Of a stretch of DNA of 22,509 bases, positions 17,116-22,509 are shown one piece after another. Origin of the DNA: Hypsibius dujardini (lineage: Eukaryota; Tardigrada; Eutardigrada; Parachela; Hypsibiidae). Both the position numbers and the translations under genes were made by a program. The DNA lies in the NCBI GenBank assembly GCA_001579985.1, contig LRSR01007916.1, positions 1-22,509 on the forward strand. The letters run 5' to 3'. Below the pieces are notes generated by a model. It was not told the DNA's origin and did no database searches. It worked only from the letters and a program-made list of their open reading frames with translations. Position 1 is the stretch's first letter; each line of letters begins with the position of its first letter.

Positions 17116-18317
17116 TTAACACAACTCTTTTGTGCACTCTGTTCCGCAGCCCTGGCCCTTGCGGATGTAAATGGAATGGCCGACCGTCATCATGCCGCCA
17201 GCATTGCACTGCAGGCCCGGATTCATCTGGACCAGTCGTTCGATGCTTGTGATTCCGTAAGCACCGACGAAGCCTTCGCAATGGTCGCCTTCATTCACTC
17301 CCGCGAAACAGCTTGGTCCGTCAAATGGATCTATCACCTGAGGAGCCGGAGTGGCCCCTGCAGCCGAAACCGGAGCCGGAGCCGGGACGGGAGCCGGAGC
17401 TATAAATTAGTCAATTTAAAAATATTTAGAGCATTGGCAATTAATGTGACAGAGAAACGCGAGCACATTATTGAAAAGTTAAAAAATTAAAAATAAATCT
17501 TAGTAATTTAATTTAATTTAATTTGATTTAAAGCGTTTATTTTTTATGGGTATTTTTTGACACACGATTGCCATGAGGATCGCACTTACCCAGGATGTCG
17601 TGATTCACTGGGATGGCCTGTAACAAAACATTTACGTGCGATGAACCGAGAGAAACCTTCTGAAGCACTAATAATTATCAGTTAATTAAGTGACCAAAAA
17701 TTTCTATATGGCTTTCACACTACGTGCAGACAAACGAGGCTAATACAGTAACCACACAAAACTTTGTAAATAAAAATCAAAACTAAAAATTCTAATCGAC
17801 AAAGTAATTAGAAGCACATAAATTTGACTTCTACAATCAAACAATCAATGAAGAGAACATGAACGAAAGTTTCGCTTTTTTCTCTCAGATTGCACGCTTG
17901 TCAACGAATAGACGTAATTTTATTAATGAACAGAATTGAACTGTTTTACTCACCGATTCTGCGTCTTTTTTTGTCGCAGCTGAAATAAAAAAATAAATTG
18001 ATGACTTTTTTGCTTAACCGCAGACAGCTGCGCGCTTGACGAGAAAATTTCATGGGCGGATTGAGTAAAAATGGAGATTCTTTACCGTGTGACAGGCGGT
18101 GGAGACTCGCGGCTGCTTCTTCTCTTGGATAGAAAACAAAAAGCGCCCCGAGGAGGAGCAACAGTGCCACGACGGCGGGAATGGAGAAAATAATTGTGAA
18201 CGCGCGAGATAAGAAGCGATTTTTGGGCGGAGGAAACGCCGCGGAAATGTTTAATCGTTGAGTGTCATCCGACTCAGTCGCTTCCACGTCCAATGGATTG
18301 TGTTTGATGGACGACAT
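17116..18317 (-). CDS. Membrane-anchored LysM protein, EGDHC subtype
   Basis: Spliced model: 18086-18317, 17954-17979 (26-nt microexon), 17590-17617 and 17116-17399 (232+26+28+284 nt), giving 189 residues. Phases 1, 0, 1. The tail MSSIKHNPLDVEATESDD matches the orphan exon at 11522. Helix at about residues 40-62 (TIIFSIPAVVALLLLLGALF), followed by VFYPR. The last exon starts with an Ala-Pro stalk (PAPVPAPAPV) and VIDPFDGPSC. The LysM domain, residues 126-189, has NEGDHCEGF, AYGITSIERL, MNPGLQC and RKGQGC; six cysteines; end ELC. The stalk and LysM are closest to the neighbouring gene at 18824. An in-frame upstream Met exists at 18410, but homology and the conserved NPLD tail support 18317. 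Confidence 0.84.
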
Positions 18318-18462
18318 AATGTTGAAAGAACAAACGGGGCAACAGAAATACGCAAAACGAATTGTAATGAAATAAGGCGCAGAGTTGAAGCACAAGACGC
18401 AAGACAACAAATTCTCGTGCGAGATTTACCTTAAAGGGAAGCGAAAGAAAAAGTCACGTAAC

Positions 18463-18531
18463 TTTTGCCGGAAGAGGTTTAACTTTTTTTCCAATAACCA
18501 AACCGTCGCTCCTGGGGTCCTTCGGGCCTTC
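18463..18531 (-). promoter_or_regulatory. Conserved upstream motifs of the gene at 17116-18317
   Basis: Minus strand CTTCCGGCAAAA (plus 18463-18474). The block CTCCTGGGGTCCTTCGGGCC (plus, from 18509) sits 46 bases further up. The orphan exon at 11753 has both blocks at the same spacing. A third GTCCTTAAGGCCTTC-type block lies near 18676-18690. Confidence 0.45.
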
Positions 18532-18823
18532 TTGCTATCGAATCGAAAAAGTTACCGAAAGTGGGACAAAGTATCCGCATGATAAAAAAAATCCGAAAAT
18601 TTATTTTTATTGAAAATTCTCACAAATAGAAATGGTTTAATTTTGCTGAAATAAAAAATCCGACACTTCTTGAAGTCCTTAAGGCCTTCATGATATTGGG
18701 TTTAAAAAGGCACAGAAAGTTGAGAAGATTTAACTGTATAGCAGGAAAGATGGAAAAAACTTAAAAGAAACGGGAAAATTTAATTAAGAAAAATTATTAC
18801 GACTCGTAATAGAAATTTCATTT
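18532..18823. other. AT-rich intergenic stretch
   Basis: Upstream of the gene at 18317 and downstream of the stop at 18824. Minus-strand AATAAA-like hexamers at about 18600-18612 may end the 18824 gene. No coding content seen. Confidence 0.4.
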
Positions 18824-20191
18824 TTAGCATAATTCTTTGGTGCATTCGGTGCCGCAGCCCTGGCCCTTCCTGATGAAGATGGCGTGTCCGACCGTCATGA
18901 GGGCGTCCGCCGGGCACGTCAGACCGGGATTCATCTCTATCAAGCGTTCGATGCTTGTGATTCCGTATCCGCTGACAAATGCCGCGCAATGATCTCCTTC
19001 ATTCACTCCGGCGAAGCAATGAGGTCCGTCGAATGGTTCGATCACTTGAGGTGCCGGAGTGGTAGCAGGAGCTGCAGCTGCTGCGGGGATGTTGGGAGCA
19101 GCGAGCTTGTCATCTAACCAAATAATTCCAGATTATTTGCAATAAATTTTTTTAATTTAATTTCGGATTATTTAGAATTATTTTTCTTAAATTCAGTTCC
19201 GGATTATTTAGAATAATTTTTTTAATCTAATTTTTTTTGCATTTATTTTTTATATTGTTTTTACTTTTTATTTATTTATTTATTTTGGCAAAAATTTCTT
19301 TTGTTATTCGCGGATTCAAAAAATCTGCTTTCATTTTGCACTTACCGGGGATATTTTTGTTGGGATGGTGCTGCGGTGGTTCCTGGAGGATAGAACACTC
19401 AGTGATCATTCGTTCCCTTTAAAATTAAACTGCTTGAGTATTTTTAATGTACAGCAACTTTCAAGTATTCAAATGTTTTCGCTTGGATTTTAATCAAACT
19501 GCGATTTACATAAATCTACGTGAAATCAAGTAATCAAGGGCTCGCATTATTATGTCACAAAAGCAATCTTCCGTCGATCCAGACAGATTATTTAAAAATG
19601 TTTTTAAGTCGTTTTTATCAATTTTTTTTTGAAGATTTTGAAGCTCACCGGAACTGCATTTCGATGTGCCACGCCTAAAACAAAAAATCACTTTACTGAC
19701 TCGCGTCCGTCAAAACGAACAGCTGCCTGCATGAGTAGAAGAATCTTGATTGTGTGTAATAACTTCGAAGAGAATTATGTAAGTACGAGGAGGAGTCTGT
19801 ATTTCGGCTCACTCATGGGTTTCTCTTTGATTGTTTGATTTTCTGTACTATGTCCTAATATACTTCTAGAAATCAACAATCAAGCACCTGCTAGAAAAGA
19901 GAAACCAATGAGTGAGCCGATTTATCGACCAATTGGAGGGGAACCGAAATACAGACTTCTCCTCGTACCTAATGAAGCATGATGGGGATGCTTCCTCGGC
20001 CTGTCGGAGTCCTTGGGGTAAAAGACGAAAATCGTCCCCAACAGCAACACGACACAAACGAGCGCCTCAATGGAGAATAGGCAGGCAGGAAAGCGAGCTA
20101 GGAAACCACTTCTAACAGGCGCGGAGGACTTGGACGTGTGAGCATTCACTTCAGCCTCGAATGCTTCCACGGGATTGTACTTTACCGACAT
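18824..20191 (-). CDS. Membrane-anchored LysM protein, first gene of the array
   Basis: Spliced model: 19969-20191, 19649-19674 (26-nt microexon), 19346-19382 and 18824-19113 (223+26+37+290 nt), giving 191 residues. Phases 1, 0, 1. Tail MSVKYNPVEAFEAE; helix at about residues 35-57 (LFSIEALVCVVLLLGTIFVF), then YPK. An Ala/Pro stalk leads to VIEPFDGPHC. The LysM domain, residues 128-191, has NEGDHCAAF, GYGITSIERL, MNPGLTC and RKGQGC; six cysteines; end ELC. Intron 1 contains a 180-bp foldback element whose TA target lies in the splice donor. Removing the element leaves about 112 nt, close to the 103 nt of the matching intron in the gene at 15568. The likely role is surface recognition of chitin- or peptidoglycan-type glycans (inference). 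Confidence 0.85.
19786..19965. mobile_element. Foldback MITE family 2, copy 2, at a splice donor
   Basis: A 180-bp element between TA dinucleotides (19784-19785 and 19966-19967). Ends begin CGAGGAGRAGTCTGTATTTC in both senses. Arms share TTTCTCTTT and GCTTGATTG with the copy at 15282-15524. The right-hand TA is bases +2 and +3 of the donor of exon 1 of the host gene, so donor positions +4 onward (CGAG) come from the transposon end. Confidence 0.8.
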
Positions 20192-20690
20192 GATGACGTA
20201 AAAACCTTATTTTGGCGTTGCTCAAAAAAGGGAAAGCATAAAGATGGTGTTGTGCGAAAAATGCTTGTGCAAGACACGTTGTTACGGGGCCGAACGCACA
20301 GCTGTTACTCATGAGAGCACATCAGCAGAGAAAGTGTAAGGCAATTTTGCCGGGAGTGTTGCCTTTGTGTAACTTGATTCGACGCTCCCACCCGGGAGCT
20401 TGCGGCATTGTCGAGCGAAAAAGTTATGGAAAACAAACGGAAAAAGTAGACTGCTCAAGAGAATGAAATGGTCGAACCTAGCGGCTACATAGCACTGTCT
20501 TTCGGAGCTAGAGTGAACACCTTATGCGAGTAATATACGGGCACATATGTGCGTGTACTTAAGAATGCTTTTTAGGCAATGAAGTTAATATTTACCGGTT
20601 TTTCATTTTTCAATCTGTTGGCCATAAGGTGACGCTGTGCACGCACTGGCACATGCAAGGGACGAAAGGGGGCGGACAGGCAAGCAACAA
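20192..20690. promoter_or_regulatory. Upstream region of the first LysM gene
   Basis: Minus strand CTCCCGGCAAAA (plus 20345-20356) lies 154 bases above the ATG, preceded by GTTACACAAAGGCAACA. The counterpart region above 16655 is very similar. A second inverted CACCCGGGAG occurs near 20388. Nothing coding seen from 20200 to 20690. Confidence 0.4.
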
Positions 20691-20693
20691 ATG

Positions 20694-20749
20694 ACAGACA
20701 GACAGACAAACAGACAGACAAACAGACAGACATGCAGACATGCAGACAT

Positions 20750-20792
<43 letters not shown>

Positions 20793-20850
20793 TGCAGACA
20801 TGCAGACATACAGACAGATAGACAGATAGACAAACAGACAGACAGACGCG
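20694..20850. repeat. (CAGA)n microsatellite with ATGCAGAC variants
   Basis: About 155 bp of CAGA units interrupted by two ATGCAGACATGCAGACATAC blocks, implying a higher-order duplication. It ends in GCGCGCGCG. All frames across it are low complexity. Confidence 0.95.
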
Positions 20851-21298
20851 CGCGCGTTCGAACAATGAGAGTGGGCTCTAATTCGATGAATTTTTCTGAG
20901 CATAACTCAAGTCCTCGACCTTTTTTTAACTGTGTATACATTTCGCTAGTTACTAAAAGAATTATTAAAGTTTTGCCTTCCCTTCCCTATTTGTACATCA
21001 TATGCGGTTGCAACATTATCGGATTTTTAATTGCAAACCATGGACTCATTTTTTGGTCTCCTACCTACCTTTTAATGTTCGCAAACGGCAATACGAGTAT
21101 AAAATTACGAAAGTTATTAGCAATTTCTGCCATTTTTGCCCAGAAAGAGATGTATTAACTAAAAACTCAATTAACCCAAATGCGGTTTGCATGATGCAAG
21201 GCAAAAGGAACGATGGTACTTTTACAGTTTGAAGAAATATAAACGAATGTAAATTTTTCGTAATTTTGCAGAAAAACTCAACGCCGAGTTAATTAAGA
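20851..21298. other. Non-coding stretch
   Basis: AT-rich sequence. Plus-strand frames here lack codon bias or motifs. No RNA gene or repeat recognised. Confidence 0.4.
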
Positions 21299-21601
21299 TT
21301 ATTTCACTTTAGAGATGCGATCAAACAACGAAAACTCTGTTTGATCTGACTTTGATTTGATTTCTCTCACGGGGCGAGCTTGAGGACCCTGTCGGTGAGT
21401 GCGACATCGGATGCGCTGCAACAGTGAGTGAAACATCTTCCACTTCTCCTCCGGAACAGTCAGCTCAAATGGAAGAATATTTATCAACTTCCAGAACTGG
21501 GAGAGGGTCTCCACAGTTTGCTCAGAGAGTCTCGCTTGGTCCCCTCGACCGGACTTAAGCAAGCTACATTCCCGCAAATTTAGGTGCTTCGTAGTGCTCA
21601 T
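21299..21601 (-). CDS. Possible small protein or exon, unrecognised
   Basis: A 100-codon minus-strand frame from MSTTKHLNL to a TAA. The middle (LSQFWKLINILPFELTVPEE, then KWKMFHSLLQRIRCRTH) reads like amphipathic helices and is GC-richer than its flanks. No signal peptide, helix or known motif. It could be a small gene, one exon of a gene, or transposon remnant. Starts overlap head-to-head with the plus frame at 21584. Confidence 0.3.
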   Translation of the reverse strand: MSTTKHLNLRECSLLKSGRGDQARLSEQTVETLSQFWKLINILPFELTVPEEKWKMFHSLLQRIRCRTHRQGPQARPVREIKSKSDQTEFSLFDRISKVK

Positions 21602-21856
21602 GAGATATTAAAAAGCGGAACCAACAGGATTAACCATTACGATTTTTTGACGGGTCGTTTTTCCTTCAGTCATTTAGCCTTTGAAACTTTTGATTTAGCC
21701 TTTGAAACTGTTGGTTCGGCTGGACCGGACACCAAGGGACTTTTATCTTTAATCGGACGGAAAGTTTCTGAAGAGACCGGCGAGAGGAAATCTTTAGAAT
21801 ATCTGTACCAAAGAATTAGCGTTGAGAGTGAAAGAGGGAACGCTGCTTCAGTTTAA
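21584..21856 (+). CDS. Possible coding exon, unrecognised (perhaps transposon-derived)
   Basis: A 90-codon plus frame. The second half (GPDTKGLLSLIGRKVSEETG, then YLYQRISVESERGNAASV) has the look of conserved protein. I have a vague sense that an ERGNAAS-like tail occurs in transposon-linked animal proteins but cannot name the family. A near-duplicate LAFETFDLAFETV is visible. A stop follows at once, so it is truncated or an end exon. Confidence 0.25.
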   Translation: MLRSAHEILKSGTNRINHYDFLTGRFSFSHLAFETFDLAFETVGSAGPDTKGLLSLIGRKVSEETGERKSLEYLYQRISVESERGNAASV

Positions 21857-22509
21857 TCCACCTATTCTCAGGCTCGTCGGCTGGACGAGATCTACTCTGT
21901 TCTTGATCTGAAGCGTTAAATTTGCTGTTGTTGTTTGGACTTGTTTTAGTGCGATATCTCACTTATGCGCTGTCTAAAAATCTCTCTCTCTCTCTCTCAC
22001 TCTCACTCTCTCACTCTCTCTCTCACTCTCTCTCTCTCACCTCTCTCACTTCCGTCTGCCTGTCAGACACCAAGTGGTCTGGGTGGTCTCTTGCTGTGAA
22101 CCTCAAGGACCAAATTAATTTCTCGTTCCTTTGGTTTGCCCGCTTAAAACTTCAATGATTAAAACCTTTTTCAGTTCAGTTCTCTTAGTAAACTAAAAAA
22201 ACTAATTGAAAAATTGGTCTCTAAAAGTTTTATTTTACTTTTAATTAATGTTCTTAATTTCGTTTAGTTTTGCCATCTAAAAGGTTGAGGGCAATTTATA
22301 TGGATAGAATAAATAGTTACTATTAACATTCAAGAATGGTCTAAACAATTGCGAAAAAAAGTCAGTTTTTAAAAATATTTTGAAAAGTATTTTGTTTTGA
22401 GTCTGGATGAAAATGTTCTGCCTATTTCCCCGCCCCTCTGGCCCACCTCTCAAGGGTCCTGATTCCGACCTGTAGAGGCCGACAAGTTGGTTGGAGCTCT
22501 GGCGAAACT
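21857..22509. repeat. Non-coding end region with (CT)n microsatellite
   Basis: A (CT)n tract with CACTCT interruptions at about 21979-22050. The rest to the window end is AT-rich without recognised genes. Confidence 0.7.

Noticed and set aside
5126-20191. Bacterial or fungal contamination because of LysM domains
   Set aside because: Every gene has spliceosomal introns with conserved phases, and the segment is continuous with a macin gene, mariner and animal-type microsatellites. Ancient horizontal origin of the domain cannot be judged here.
20572-20941. Cys-rich frames (VCLSVCLS pattern) on the minus strand
   Set aside because: They are only the translation of the CAGA microsatellite; no start context, signal or non-repeat domain supports a gene.
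20637-21232. Plus frames with hydrophobic stretches after the CAGA repeat
   Set aside because: Begin in the microsatellite and continue in AT-rich sequence with no codon bias; hydrophobicity follows from T-richness.

Overview
The window is nuclear DNA from an animal, most likely an invertebrate. The evidence is short GT-AG introns that join in frame, a macin-type antimicrobial peptide gene, a decayed mariner transposon, several families of small foldback transposons, and abundant (GACA)n, (CA)n and (CT)n microsatellites. The phylum cannot be fixed from the sequence.

The main content is a tandem array on the minus strand, read right to left from about 20.2 kb to 5.1 kb. It has seven intron-containing genes plus one orphan first exon. 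All share one plan: a first exon with a short cytoplasmic tail and one membrane-spanning helix that ends in a conserved F/L-Y-P motif; one to three small linker exons; and a last exon with a single C-terminal LysM domain holding six cysteines and ending in Leu-Cys (Ala-Cys in one). The products look like type II membrane proteins that display a carbohydrate-binding LysM domain outside the cell. Intron phases are conserved: phase 1 after the membrane exon and phase 1 before the LysM exon. Four genes (18824-20191, 17116-18317, 15568-16655, 13504-14481) also carry a 26-nt microexon. The other three (12154-12966, 8915-10658, 5126-7137) lack it and have a phase 1-1 linker exon instead. I spliced all models by eye; every one gives a continuous frame.

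The array is evolving. A transposon supplies most of a splice donor in the first gene. One gene has a GC-AG intron. One gene (8915-10658) looks like a fusion, with a broken LysM piece, a 10-residue VPVPEPVHEH repeat and a complete LysM. One first exon (11522-11753) has lost its partner exons beside a foldback element. Upstream regions fall into two classes, each with its own conserved motifs.

Left of the array, 2932-4269 is a dead mariner element with intact terminal repeats and a TA duplication. At 2153-2407 is a macin-like gene with signal peptide and eight cysteines, so the segment may be an innate-immunity neighbourhood. At 489-646 on the plus strand is the last exon of an unrecognised gene. 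The right end (20.2-22.5 kb) has microsatellites and two short divergent reading frames of unknown status.
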